NCBI GenBank assembly: GCA_947174965.1
Contig: CAMWKY010000040.1
Span: forward strand, 1-11,432
Source of the DNA: an uncultured Ruminococcus sp.
Lineage (GTDB): Bacteria > Bacillota > Clostridia > Oscillospirales > Ruminococcaceae
Direction of reading: 5' to 3'
Length of the DNA: 11,432 nucleotides
Each line of letters starts with the position of its first letter. The stretch's first letter is position 1. Below, piece by piece: positions 1-7,175 of this stretch. The position numbers and the translations under genes are program-made. Under the pieces are notes generated by a model. It was not told the DNA's origin. It saw nothing but the letters and a program-made list of their open reading frames with translations, and did no database searches.

Positions 1-1273
1 CTCTTATGTCATATGCTTCAAGGTTTTCTCTGAAAAGGGCGATGGTATCAACATGACTTATTCCCCTTGTCCTTGATGCTGTCACCAATCTGAAATCACC
101 GTGCTTTGCGGATTCAACCCACACAAGCCCGTCATTGTTTCCATTCAGCTTATTAATTATCATATAGCCAAGATTAAGCGGAAATCCTGCTGAAAAAACG
201 TTTTTCATACATGACATACAACTTCTGTATGAAACATTCGGAGAATCAACCATATATTCTGAAAGCTCATTCAGTCTTTTTGGTGATAAGTCTTTTACAC
301 CGGCAACAAAATCAGGCTCATTGTCGCCAAGTTTTCTGAAAATACTGTTATACCGCCTTGCAATCCATTCAAGCGTTTTCGGGGAAAACTTTGCAAGCAG
401 ATAGTCAACCATATCACTACCGCCATGCGGAGTATTTATTGTTGTAAGCGTTGCAACATATTCATCAAGTCCGAGAGTGCTTATTGCGTATCGTGAATCA
501 AGACCGCCTTTTGAATGTGCGATTATGTTCACTTTTTCTGCTCCCGTTTCGACAATTACTTTCATAACTGCCTGTTTCAGTTCCTCCGCACTGTCGGGGA
601 TTGACCTTGCTGACTGCTGATTACCATAATAAACTTCTGCGCCGTTTCGGATAAGACTTGCAGGAACACGTCCCCAGTAGTTCATCAACTGCCAGTCACG
701 GAAAAAAATACCATGCACCATAACAACAGGATATTTTGTTTTACAGATTTCATTTTCGGCTCTTGCGTTTTCAAGTTCAAGCTTATCTGATTCAAAAATA
801 TATTCTTTTTTTGCTGTCTTGTAAAATTTACAAATCAATACAAGATTCACAACAGGAAACCACCACAAAAGAAAAAGCAGAATGTAGTCATTAAGTTTAA
901 TCTGCTTTGAACTTACAGCCGTTTTTATAAATCCTGACAAAAAAGTGACAATCAGGCAAATCAACGGTATGACAATTGAAAATATTTTTGTCAAAGTTGC
1001 TGCATCTGTGTGTATAAAGTACAATATTACTATAGCAGTTTCGGGAATCAGGGCAGTTCCTGAAAGCCATATAAGACTTGTACCCCTTTTCAGTGATTCA
1101 AGCCTGAAATTCTTCAATAGTGCTTTTTCGTTTCTTATCAAATCCACAATAAACAGGAAAACAAATACTACAGTTATTTCAATTTTATATGGTATTGAAA
1201 GAGACGTTTCCGTCCAGAACGGAATAACATTATAAACAAGCAAAAGAAAAAACAAATCTAATATTTTACTCAT
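1..1273 (-). CDS. Membrane-anchored alpha/beta hydrolase, lipase/esterase type (3' end outside window)
   Basis: The frame is open for 424 codons from the ATG at 1273 to the window edge, so the C-terminus is missing. Seen: about four or five hydrophobic segments in the first 150 residues (roughly 4-20, 32-46, 65-88, 97-118, 128-150), then a charged linker, then a hydrolase domain from about 181. That domain carries the oxyanion-type MVHGI (185-189), the nucleophile elbow AHSKGG with Ser254, the TPHGG motif (281-285), a probable catalytic Asp381 in NNDGLV, and a probable catalytic His407 in SHVD. This layout matches the triacylglycerol lipase/esterase branch of the alpha/beta-hydrolase fold; the real substrate cannot be read from the sequence. 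The active domain presumably sits at the membrane surface, on which side is uncertain. The ribosome site is short (GTGAGG, 4 bases from ATG). The start lies only 11 bases past the U-tract of an upstream terminator, so expression may depend on read-through. Confidence 0.85.
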   Translation of the reverse strand, partial: MSKILDLFFLLLVYNVIPFWTETSLSIPYKIEITVVFVFLFIVDLIRNEKALLKNFRLESLKRGTSLIWLSGTALIPETAIVILYFIHTDAATLTKIFSIVIPLICLIVTFLSGFIKTAVSSKQIKLNDYILLFLLWWFPVVNLVLICKFYKTAKKEYIFESDKLELENARAENEICKTKYPVVMVHGIFFRDWQLMNYWGRVPASLIRNGAEVYYGNQQSARSIPDSAEELKQAVMKVIVETGAEKVNIIAHSKGGLDSRYAISTLGLDEYVATLTTINTPHGGSDMVDYLLAKFSPKTLEWIARRYNSIFRKLGDNEPDFVAGVKDLSPKRLNELSEYMVDSPNVSYRSCMSCMKNVFSAGFPLNLGYMIINKLNGNNDGLVWVESAKHGDFRLVTASRTRGISHVDTIALFRENLEAYDIR

Positions 1274-1284
1274 TATGCCTCACT

Positions 1285-1320
1285 AAAAAACAGGCTGTTC
1301 CAGAATTAGAGGAACAGCCG
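1285..1320 (-). terminator. Strong rho-independent terminator after the zinc-ribbon gene
   Basis: A perfect 9-bp inverted repeat, GGCTGTTCC (1293-1301) and GGAACAGCC (1311-1319), encloses a 9-base loop. On the minus strand the hairpin is followed by TG and then six T (1290-1285). It lies 22 bases after the stop codon at 1342. The plus strand has no T-run after the stem, so the terminator works in one direction only. Confidence 0.88.
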
Positions 1321-1341
1321 ATGTGTTCATTGATGTTTTTC

Positions 1342-1710
1342 TCAATCGTTCATGAAATCTTCTTCCATGATGTCAGCAACTCTTGTTCCACAGCGACCGC
1401 AGAACTGGAATCCCTCTGCAACTTCCGCATTACACTTAGGGCATACTCTACGACCTTTAAGGCTGTTAAGTTCAAACTTCATCTTCTTGATTCTTCTGCG
1501 TCTCTGGTCAATATCATCACAAAGCACCTTGAGATTTGCAGGGTCTTCATTTGGATTCTTGTAATATTTCTTGCCGATGTCAGCAAAAATTTCAACGATT
1601 CTTTCTTCCTCATACAAAATCTTGTTTTTAAGATTGCTGATTTCTGCCACGCTCTTTGTTTTGTCATTGATAGTTCTGCTAACGTCACCGAATTTATCAA
1701 TAATGCTCAT
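1342..1710 (-). CDS. Small coiled-coil protein with C-terminal zinc ribbon
   Basis: The product has 122 residues. Residues about 15-85 are highly charged and predicted helical/coiled-coil, with a run of Arg and Lys at 70-77. The C-terminal end holds a four-cysteine zinc ribbon: Cys90 and Cys93 (CPKC), Cys104 and Cys107 (CGRCG), followed by an acidic tail. There is no signal peptide or membrane segment, so it should be cytosolic. Zinc ribbons of this type occur in many small Bacillota proteins of unknown role, and I cannot name a function. The ATG at 1710 was chosen because AGGAG lies 8 bases upstream (1723-1719). A longer frame back to 1800 would translate the promoter itself. The gene is transcribed alone from its own consensus promoter and ends at an intrinsic terminator, which suggests high or separately controlled expression. 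Confidence 0.85.
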   Translation of the reverse strand: MSIIDKFGDVSRTINDKTKSVAEISNLKNKILYEEERIVEIFADIGKKYYKNPNEDPANLKVLCDDIDQRRRRIKKMKFELNSLKGRRVCPKCNAEVAEGFQFCGRCGTRVADIMEEDFMND

Positions 1711-1735
1711 TTTAATCACTCCTGAATATAAATTC

Positions 1736-1758
1736 ATGCAGAAAATATGTATCTGCAT
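1736..1758. repeat. 7-bp inverted repeat in the leader of the zinc-ribbon gene
   Basis: ATGCAGA (1736-1742) and TCTGCAT (1752-1758) form a perfect inverted repeat around a 9-base AT-rich centre. It falls about 7-30 bases downstream of the expected transcription start. It could be a repressor operator or a small RNA hairpin in the leader. The symmetry is seen directly; the role is inferred. Confidence 0.5.
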
Positions 1759-1771
1759 ACCTGTATTTATT

Positions 1772-1800
1772 ATTATACAATTTTTATGCTGATTTGTCAA
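1772..1800 (-). promoter_or_regulatory. Perfect sigma-70/SigA consensus promoter for the zinc-ribbon gene
   Basis: On the minus strand TTGACA (1800-1795) is followed after exactly 17 bases by TATAAT (1777-1772). Both hexamers match consensus at every base. Transcription should start near 1765, giving a leader of about 55 bases before the ATG at 1710. Confidence 0.9.
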
Positions 1801-1809
1801 GTAGTTTTA

Positions 1810-1842
1810 TGTGTTCTCTCCCTGAAAAAGAGAGAGAACACA
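1810..1842 (-). terminator. 11-bp hairpin after the ACT-domain gene, without a U-tract (possible operon end)
   Basis: TGTGTTCTCTC (1810-1820) and GAGAGAACACA (1832-1842) form a perfect 11-bp stem with an 11-base loop. The stem begins 6 bases after the stop of the ACT gene. On the minus strand it is followed by TAAAACTAC rather than a T-run, so it is not a textbook intrinsic terminator. It may protect the 3' end of the long operon transcript, act with a termination factor, or be a protein-binding site, since it lies only 9 bases upstream of the -35 box at 1800. Confidence 0.5.
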
Positions 1843-1848
1843 AAAAAT

Positions 1849-2283
1849 TTACATTTCCGTAATATCTTTTTCTGTAAGAATAATAATTCCGCCATTTGTA
1901 AATGCAGTTTCAGCTGTAGAATTATCGTCAACACGAATAACAAATGATACTGCTTTGTCTGATGCACCTGTAAAAGCATAAAGATATTCCAAGTTTACAT
2001 TTTCACTGCCAAGAATATCAAGCACACGGCTAAGCTGTCCTGGAGCATCAGGAATTGAAATAGCAAGAACTTCTGTAACTGTAACAGCATAACCTGCTTT
2101 TTTGAGTACATCTGACGCTTTGTCCGTGTCATTAACAATGATTCGGAGAATACCAAAATCAGAAGTATCAGCAAGACTTAAAGCACGGATATTCAATTTG
2201 TTCTCCTTAATAACTTTCATTACACCTGTTAACTGATTCGGCTTGTTATCTACAAAAACCGAAATTTGTTTTGCATTTGCCAT
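1849..2283 (-). CDS. Tandem ACT-domain protein
   Basis: The product has 144 residues and consists of two ACT domains, about 5-68 and 72-140. Typical ligand-loop segments are visible: NKPNQLTGV (13-21) in the first and IPDAPGQLSRV (77-87) in the second. There is no enzyme domain, membrane segment or signal. ACT domains bind amino acids and usually dimerise. Stand-alone double-ACT proteins are commonly found beside indolepyruvate ferredoxin oxidoreductase and phenylacetate-CoA ligase genes. A sensor or allosteric partner for an aromatic amino acid or aryl acid is therefore the best inference, but the ligand is unknown. A very strong ribosome site, AAGGAGGG (2296-2289), sits 5 bases before the ATG and 18 bases separate the gene from paaK. 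It is the last gene of the operon. Confidence 0.88.
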   Translation of the reverse strand: MANAKQISVFVDNKPNQLTGVMKVIKENKLNIRALSLADTSDFGILRIIVNDTDKASDVLKKAGYAVTVTEVLAISIPDAPGQLSRVLDILGSENVNLEYLYAFTGASDKAVSFVIRVDDNSTAETAFTNGGIIILTEKDITEM

Positions 2284-2301
2284 ATAAACCCTCCTTGTTT
2301 A

Positions 2302-3609
2302 TTAGTCGTGAAGTTTTCGTCTGTCGATTACACGGACAGCCTTACCCTCACTTCTTGTAATTGATTTAGGTGATACAAGATGCACTTTCGGATTTATTCC
2401 GAGCATAAGTTTAATAGCCTGTGCAAGTGATTTTTCCTGCTCCTGCATATCCTTGACCTTATCCGAGAACTGTTCAGGATTCATTTCAACATTAATATCA
2501 AGTGTATCTGTGTTGTTTACTCTGTCAACCTCAATCAGATAATTCGGGGAATAGCCCTGCTCAATAAGTACGGTTTCAATCTGTGACGGGAATACGTTTA
2601 CACCACGTATAATAAGCATATCGTCACTTCTGCCCATTGGCTTGCTCATCTTTATAAGAGTACGTCCGCACGAACATTTCTTGCGTGAGAGTACACACAA
2701 ATCTCTTGTTCTGTATCTGAGAAGCGGAAATGCCTCTTTTGTGATGCTTGTGAATACAAGTTCACCAACTTCACCCTCCGGAAGTACCTCTCCTGTATCA
2801 GGATTGATGATTTCAGGGATAAAATGGTCTTCGTTGATGTGCATACCTGTCTGCTCACTGCATTCAAATGATACACCAGGACCGCTTGTTTCTGTAAGTC
2901 CGTATATGTCATATGCCTTTATTCCAAGTGATTGCTCAATAGAGTGACGCATTTCCTCTGTCCAAGGCTCTGCTCCGAAAATACCGGCTTTAAGCTTTAT
3001 GTCATCTGTTGTATAACCCATATCGTGAAGTGTTTCACCAATATATGCAGCATAGGACGGTGTACAACAGAGAATTGTTGCACCTAAATCACGCATGAAT
3101 GTAATCTGTCTTTCTGTGTTTCCGCTTGACATTGGAAGTGTGAGACAGCCGACTTTATGTGAACCACCGTTCAATCCCGGACCACCTGTAAAAAGTCCGT
3201 AGCCATAGCATACCTGACAAACATCTTCTTCTGTTCCGCCTGCTGCTGTTATCGCTCTTGCACAACAATCCTCCCATAAATCAATATCGTGCTGAGTATA
3301 AAACGCAACTACACGCTTGCCAGTTGTACCGCTTGTGGACTGTATTCTCACACATTCACTCAACGGCTTTGCAAGAAGTCCATAAGGATAAGCATCACGC
3401 AAATCGGCTTTTGAGAGAAACGGAAGCTTGTGCAAATCATCTGTTGATTTAATGTCATCAGGTTTTACGCCCTTTTCGTCCATGAGATTGCGATAATACT
3501 CAACATTCTCATAAACGTGCTTTACCTGTGCGACAAGTCTTTCGTCCTGCAACTTCTTCATGTCCTCACGGGACATTGTTTCGATTTCCTGATTCCAATA
3601 TTTTTCCAT
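2302..3609 (-). CDS. paaK: Phenylacetate-CoA ligase (arylacetate-CoA ligase, AMP-forming)
   Basis: The product has 435 residues, the usual length for the family. It activates phenylacetate or related arylacetates (indoleacetate, hydroxyphenylacetate) with ATP and CoA, or works in reverse. Seen: the phosphate loop TSGTTGK (92-98), the adenylate-binding YGLTE (236-240), the hinge region RYRTRDL (298-304), and the C-terminal EGKAVRV with probable catalytic Lys423. A CSCGR pair (312-316) is present, as in many anaerobe homologues. The ATG at 3609 is preferred over one at 3618 because AAAAGGAG (3626-3619) abuts the upstream ATG with no spacing but stands 9 bases from the chosen one. Its place in an operon with iorA, iorB and an ACT gene supports an aryl-acid substrate rather than another carboxylate. 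The protein is cytosolic. Confidence 0.93.
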   Translation of the reverse strand: MEKYWNQEIETMSREDMKKLQDERLVAQVKHVYENVEYYRNLMDEKGVKPDDIKSTDDLHKLPFLSKADLRDAYPYGLLAKPLSECVRIQSTSGTTGKRVVAFYTQHDIDLWEDCCARAITAAGGTEEDVCQVCYGYGLFTGGPGLNGGSHKVGCLTLPMSSGNTERQITFMRDLGATILCCTPSYAAYIGETLHDMGYTTDDIKLKAGIFGAEPWTEEMRHSIEQSLGIKAYDIYGLTETSGPGVSFECSEQTGMHINEDHFIPEIINPDTGEVLPEGEVGELVFTSITKEAFPLLRYRTRDLCVLSRKKCSCGRTLIKMSKPMGRSDDMLIIRGVNVFPSQIETVLIEQGYSPNYLIEVDRVNNTDTLDINVEMNPEQFSDKVKDMQEQEKSLAQAIKLMLGINPKVHLVSPKSITRSEGKAVRVIDRRKLHD

Positions 3610-3618
3610 TGGTAACAT

Positions 3619-3626
3619 CTCCTTTT
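3619..3626 (-). promoter_or_regulatory. Ribosome binding site deciding the paaK start
   Basis: AAAAGGAG on the minus strand. It is directly joined to the ATG at 3618 and lies 9 bases before the ATG at 3609. Only the second spacing allows efficient initiation, so the protein starts MEKYW and not MLPME. Confidence 0.75.
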
Positions 3627-3637
3627 ATATAAATATT

Positions 3638-4168
3638 TTAATAATAATCATCTTCATTTTTTTTCTTAACTGTCAGGCACATTGCAATTATCCCAACTGT
3701 AAAAAGTGCTGTCAGCATTGTTACAAGACCCGATTCAGTAAGAACTGCTATTCCTGCAACATAGTACAAAAATATATATGGCAGCATCTTTTCAGCAAAT
3801 GATAAATGCAATATCAAGACGAATAAAGCGTAAAGAGTAAGCATAGCAAAAAGTATTCCGATAAACAGCAGTATTTTTACTACAGTTGCGATATAGCCGA
3901 AATGATAATCGGACGGCAACGCTTTATTATAGGATATATTGCGTTCACTAAGCCTGATACCGCCTGTTTTAACCGCAGTATATTTTCTGCCGTCTGCACT
4001 ATATAAATATGTAAATGTTGACGGAAGTTTTGTCTTTTTTTCTTCATAAATCAGTATTGCTTTGGTCTGAACATATTTTTCAGCATGACTTTTCTGAATA
4101 GTCACACCTGAAAATATAAATATTACTGCAATCAATCCCAGAATTACAGTTATTATTATTTTTTTCAT
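3638..4168 (-). CDS. Membrane protein of unknown function, possibly DUF3592-like
   Basis: The product has 176 residues. An N-terminal hydrophobic segment (about 4-24) is followed by a small polar domain (30-90) and two or three further membrane segments (about 93-121, 128-143 and 147-166), ending in a charged tail. The middle domain, with FTYLYSADGRKY (52-63), resembles the extracytoplasmic beta-type domain of DUF3592 proteins; this is a recollection of the pattern and is weak. No enzyme motif is visible. The start is 13 bases after the stop of the lipoprotein gene and has no clear ribosome site, so translation is probably coupled to that gene. Together with the lipoprotein it separates iorB from paaK, which suggests an accessory pair rather than a part of arylacetate metabolism. 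Confidence 0.75.
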   Translation of the reverse strand: MKKIIITVILGLIAVIFIFSGVTIQKSHAEKYVQTKAILIYEEKKTKLPSTFTYLYSADGRKYTAVKTGGIRLSERNISYNKALPSDYHFGYIATVVKILLFIGILFAMLTLYALFVLILHLSFAEKMLPYIFLYYVAGIAVLTESGLVTMLTALFTVGIIAMCLTVKKKNEDDYY

Positions 4169-4181
4169 ATGTTTTTACTAC

Positions 4182-5690
4182 TTATTCACTCCACCTGAAC
4201 TCATAACCCTCTGAATGATATTCAATAGTATTGCTTACAGGTATATAAGCACCATTGATATATGCGGTAAGATAGATTTTGTAATCGCCCTTTCTGAACA
4301 GCTTGTTGTAAACGTCAAGACTTTTGCTTGCACCTGTATACTCCAGTTTTTCACTGTCACGATAAACATTCCAGCATAGATTTAAATAATCGCCGTCAGG
4401 CTCATCACGTGTAACAACCATATCTTCATTCATTTCAATATGAAAAGCAATAACGTCTCCTGCATCTGCTATACGCTTATACTTGTATGATAAGTACTCA
4501 AACGGTTCACCGTTTACTGTAACATCAGCTGAACATTCCTTGAAAGTAATATCCCCCTCACGTCCGATAATGGCAGCATAGTCGTCATTTCCGCCTTTTA
4601 CAGTTCCAGAAACGCTGACATTTTCAAAAACACCCGGATAGTAAATTTCTCCGCCTGCTATTCCAACACACCCTGTCGCTGAAACTCTTGCATCTGTGAA
4701 ATTTATATCCCACATCGATACACCAAGCCCATAGCCGATAAATCCGGTATCGCAATAGTTTTCTTTTATAGTAAGACCTTTTATTGTGTGATTCTGTCCA
4801 TCAACAACTCCCGAAAATGCCATCGAAGTTGCATCAGTCCAGCCCATAGACTTCCACATATAATCCGACAAATCAATATCATCTTCAATTATAAGACTGA
4901 TTTTGCTGTCAATTCCGTTGACGTACCATACAACAGATGCAAGCTGTTCGGGAGTTGATACATGAAATTCCGGAGCATTTTCCATAGCCCATTCCTTGTC
5001 AGCAAGTTTCATTATATCGCCTGTATCATTTTCACGCTCCCAGTCTGTAATATATTCAGACGGATTTTTTTCATAGGCATACTCTGAAACGTCAATGCCC
5101 CAGCACTCATACCACTGATAAGCGTCCGCAAGAAGATAAACGCCCTGTTCTTTGATTTCAGCCGAAACAGTACAGTTATCAGTATCAAGAACGGAGTCTA
5201 TCGTATTATAAAAGTATTCGTCTTCGTCATAATGAAGTACAATAAGATTCTTTTCGGGTATTCCACGCAGTTCGTCCTTATCATAAGTAAAAGATATGGA
5301 CGGCATACTTACTTCTTCGCCGTATGTCAGTTCAAAAGGTACTCCGACAAGTCCGACAACACCATTATGAAGATAGTTTGTGTCATATATATCACTTACA
5401 CTTGCATATTTTTTGATATTGCCAGTACATTCACCCGAAAATGCAAATCTTATTACTTCGGGTTTCTTTGAATTGTTTATAGTCTTGTGACATTCCTGCA
5501 AAGTCGGCTCATTTTCAGTGATTTCAGTTGCGGATTCTGTAGTTTCTTCTATAGCTGATTCTGTAGTTACTTCAGATGTTTCAGCATTTTCAGAAATATC
5601 TGCTATTTCATAAGCCTGAAACATTCCGCATGAGTAAAGTATTGTACTGATAAATGAAAGCAGTATAACCGCTGATAAAATTTTCCTCAT
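4182..5690 (-). CDS. Surface lipoprotein with Thr/Glu-rich linker and GLUG-like beta domain
   Basis: The product has 502 residues. It starts with a lipoprotein signal: MRK, a hydrophobic stretch, and a lipobox ending LYSC with Cys21 as the lipidated residue. A Ser/Thr/Glu-rich linker (about 33-63) leads to a beta-rich region (80-195). A segment at about 245-395 resembles GLUG-type repeats of surface proteins, with STPEQL (245-250), FSGVVDGQNHTIKGL (292-306) and a repeating VSVSGTV pattern. The last 100 residues look like an Ig-like fold. The protein should be anchored on the outer face of the membrane; adhesion or envelope binding is plausible, but no ligand can be named. The ATG overlaps the iorB stop in an ATGA junction with no good ribosome site of its own, so its translation is coupled to iorB. 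This is an odd partner for a cytosolic oxidoreductase. Confidence 0.85.
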   Translation of the reverse strand: MRKILSAVILLSFISTILYSCGMFQAYEIADISENAETSEVTTESAIEETTESATEITENEPTLQECHKTINNSKKPEVIRFAFSGECTGNIKKYASVSDIYDTNYLHNGVVGLVGVPFELTYGEEVSMPSISFTYDKDELRGIPEKNLIVLHYDEDEYFYNTIDSVLDTDNCTVSAEIKEQGVYLLADAYQWYECWGIDVSEYAYEKNPSEYITDWERENDTGDIMKLADKEWAMENAPEFHVSTPEQLASVVWYVNGIDSKISLIIEDDIDLSDYMWKSMGWTDATSMAFSGVVDGQNHTIKGLTIKENYCDTGFIGYGLGVSMWDINFTDARVSATGCVGIAGGEIYYPGVFENVSVSGTVKGGNDDYAAIIGREGDITFKECSADVTVNGEPFEYLSYKYKRIADAGDVIAFHIEMNEDMVVTRDEPDGDYLNLCWNVYRDSEKLEYTGASKSLDVYNKLFRKGDYKIYLTAYINGAYIPVSNTIEYHSEGYEFRWSE

Positions 5691-6259
5691 GCGTTCTTAC
5701 CAAGTTCAAACGCTTTCTTGTTCATCTCCAGAAACTGCGGTTTAACGCACTTTTCAAGTGCATTCTGCCAAAGTTCGTCGGCAAAATCCATTTTAGATGC
5801 AAGTACGCCCATAAGTACAACATTAGATGCTTTTGCTGTTCCTGCCTGCTCCGCAAGTGAAAGTGCATCTACTGCTGTAACGTCCGCACCCGCATTCTCA
5901 AGCTTTTCAACAAGATTTTCAGGATATGTCATTGCTCCTGTAATTACGGGCATAGGGTCAATTTGCTGTGTGGACGTAATCAGCTTACCTCCCTTTTTGA
6001 GATACGGAAGATAGCGTGCCGATTCAAGCAGTTCAAATGAAATTATTGCATCTGCTTCACCTTTTTCAATTACAGGCGAATAAACCTTGTCACCGTATTT
6101 TACATATGTAACAACAGAACCGCCACGCTGTGACATTCCATGTACTTCGCTGACTTTTACGTCATATCCCTGTGCGAGCAGTACGTTTCCGAGAAGTCTT
6201 GACGCAAGTAGCGAACCCTGTCCGCCTACTCCCACTATCATAATTGATTTAGTTTCCAT
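5687..6259 (-). CDS. iorB: Indolepyruvate ferredoxin oxidoreductase, beta subunit
   Basis: The product has 190 residues, the normal length for IorB. It corresponds to the gamma-type domain of 2-oxoacid:ferredoxin oxidoreductases and pairs with IorA to convert aryl-pyruvates to arylacetyl-CoA, CO2 and reduced ferredoxin, or the reverse. Seen: the glycine motif GVGGQG (10-15), the family signature SEVHGMSQRGG (37-47), and FELLE (75-79). The ATG at 6259 was chosen because AGGAG lies about 10 bases upstream and the family begins here. An open stretch back to 6358 adds only a non-family, basic N-terminus that runs into the previous gene. Unusually, four unrelated genes lie between iorA and iorB. 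The stop overlaps the next ATG. The protein is cytosolic. Confidence 0.93.
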   Translation of the reverse strand: METKSIMIVGVGGQGSLLASRLLGNVLLAQGYDVKVSEVHGMSQRGGSVVTYVKYGDKVYSPVIEKGEADAIISFELLESARYLPYLKKGGKLITSTQQIDPMPVITGAMTYPENLVEKLENAGADVTAVDALSLAEQAGTAKASNVVLMGVLASKMDFADELWQNALEKCVKPQFLEMNKKAFELGKNA

Positions 6260-6281
6260 AATTAAAAATCTCCTGTCTGTT

Positions 6282-6575
6282 TTATAAAGAATCCATTTTT
6301 GAAGAATCATCTTTATACTTATAATTATTTCTTTTCTGCTCTGTAACGAGCTTTTCAATTTTTTTCTTTTCCTTATAGTCAGTTTTCAGAACGTCTAAAA
6401 CTGTATTCATTACTCTTTTATCATCATATCTTTCCTGAATCTCAGATACTTCATCGAAATTGACATAATCATCAATTTCCGACCTGCGACCCCTTCTTTT
6501 AGTGAGAAGATAAGCAGTATAGCCGATTATCATCTTGACATAAGCAAAAATGATTTTATGATACGGTTTCCTCAT
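6282..6575 (-). CDS. Small basic protein of unknown function
   Basis: The product has 97 residues if translated from the ATG at 6575, which follows the TAG of the previous gene after one base. A further in-frame ATG at 6596 lies inside the previous gene and lacks a better ribosome site. The N-terminus holds one moderately hydrophobic segment (about 7-25, rich in Ile and Tyr) followed by a KRRGRR cluster. The rest is highly charged and helical, with a Lys-rich KEKKKIEKL stretch. It could be an amphipathic or single-pass protein whose basic tail faces the cytosol. I do not recognise the family. Tight coupling to the membrane protein upstream suggests that the two are produced together. Confidence 0.6.
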   Translation of the reverse strand: MRKPYHKIIFAYVKMIIGYTAYLLTKRRGRRSEIDDYVNFDEVSEIQERYDDKRVMNTVLDVLKTDYKEKKKIEKLVTEQKRNNYKYKDDSSKMDSL

Positions 6576-6576
6576 T

Positions 6577-7155
6577 CTATTTTCCCATTTTTGCAAAAAT
6601 ACCTATTCCGCCGACAATACCGAAAAGACTGCTTTTTAAAAGTGATGCTATATATTTGCCTTTCATATCAAGATTTTCAAGCAGTGTACTGAAATTTGAG
6701 AAACATTCGCCGAAAGTACCTTCTTTTACGCCGAAATTTTCTTCAACAAATTCAGTAAACAGCTCATCTGTGAGAATACTTTCCACTTCTGCCCTTGTCA
6801 TATCACTTTCTGCTAAAACACCTGTTATAATATCCTCACGGTAAGTTGGAAGATATTCCTTGAAAGTATCTGCAAGTTCCCACGTCCATACAATTTTTTC
6901 GGATAAAATCATTGCTATGGCAAATACTACGAAAAAAATCACAAGCATAAGCCATATCGGCAGTGCATCAGTATCTTTCACCATAACTCCATATCCTATA
7001 ATTATTCCAAAACCTATAAGTATTCCTACGGCTGAAAAAACAAAGCCGATTTTTCCAAGAATAATCCATATTAACATACCCGGAATTGCACCAATAACTG
7101 CACCGACCAATCCTTTTAATGCCGTAATTACTGGTGATTCTCCATAATTATCCAT
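6577..7155 (-). CDS. Multi-pass membrane protein of unknown function
   Basis: The product has 192 residues. Three membrane segments lie in the first half (about 14-33, 36-57, 66-86). A soluble acidic helical region follows (95-165), with EYLPTYREDI near 100, then a short hydrophobic C-terminal stretch (170-188). The Gly-rich start (GLVGAVIGAIPG) resembles small membrane proteins common in Clostridia, but I cannot name a family. The ATG at 7155 has AAAGGA 7-8 bases upstream. The alternative at 7179 overlaps the previous stop and lacks a site. No transport or enzyme motif is seen. It is followed after one base by a small basic protein, its likely partner. Confidence 0.75.
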   Translation of the reverse strand: MDNYGESPVITALKGLVGAVIGAIPGMLIWIILGKIGFVFSAVGILIGFGIIIGYGVMVKDTDALPIWLMLVIFFVVFAIAMILSEKIVWTWELADTFKEYLPTYREDIITGVLAESDMTRAEVESILTDELFTEFVEENFGVKEGTFGECFSNFSTLLENLDMKGKYIASLLKSSLFGIVGGIGIFAKMGK

Positions 7156-7175
7156 TTTAAATTCCTTTCTGTTTA

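Noticed and set aside
945..1235. Plus-strand open frame of 96 codons
   Set aside because: It is the mirror of the membrane segments of the lipase-type gene on the minus strand, which shows an intact catalytic set.
1321..1725. Plus-strand open frame of 134 codons
   Set aside because: It is antisense to the zinc-ribbon gene, which has a perfect promoter, a ribosome site, a terminator and a clear CxxC motif pair. The plus frame has no ribosome site or recognisable domain.
1711..1800. N-terminal extension of the zinc-ribbon gene to an ATG at 1800
   Set aside because: The extension would translate the -35 and -10 boxes and the leader. The ATG at 1710 has a well placed AGGAG.
6260..6358. 33-codon N-terminal extension of iorB
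   Set aside because: It overlaps the preceding gene, does not look like the family, and the ATG at 6259 has AGGAG upstream and the expected start of the domain.
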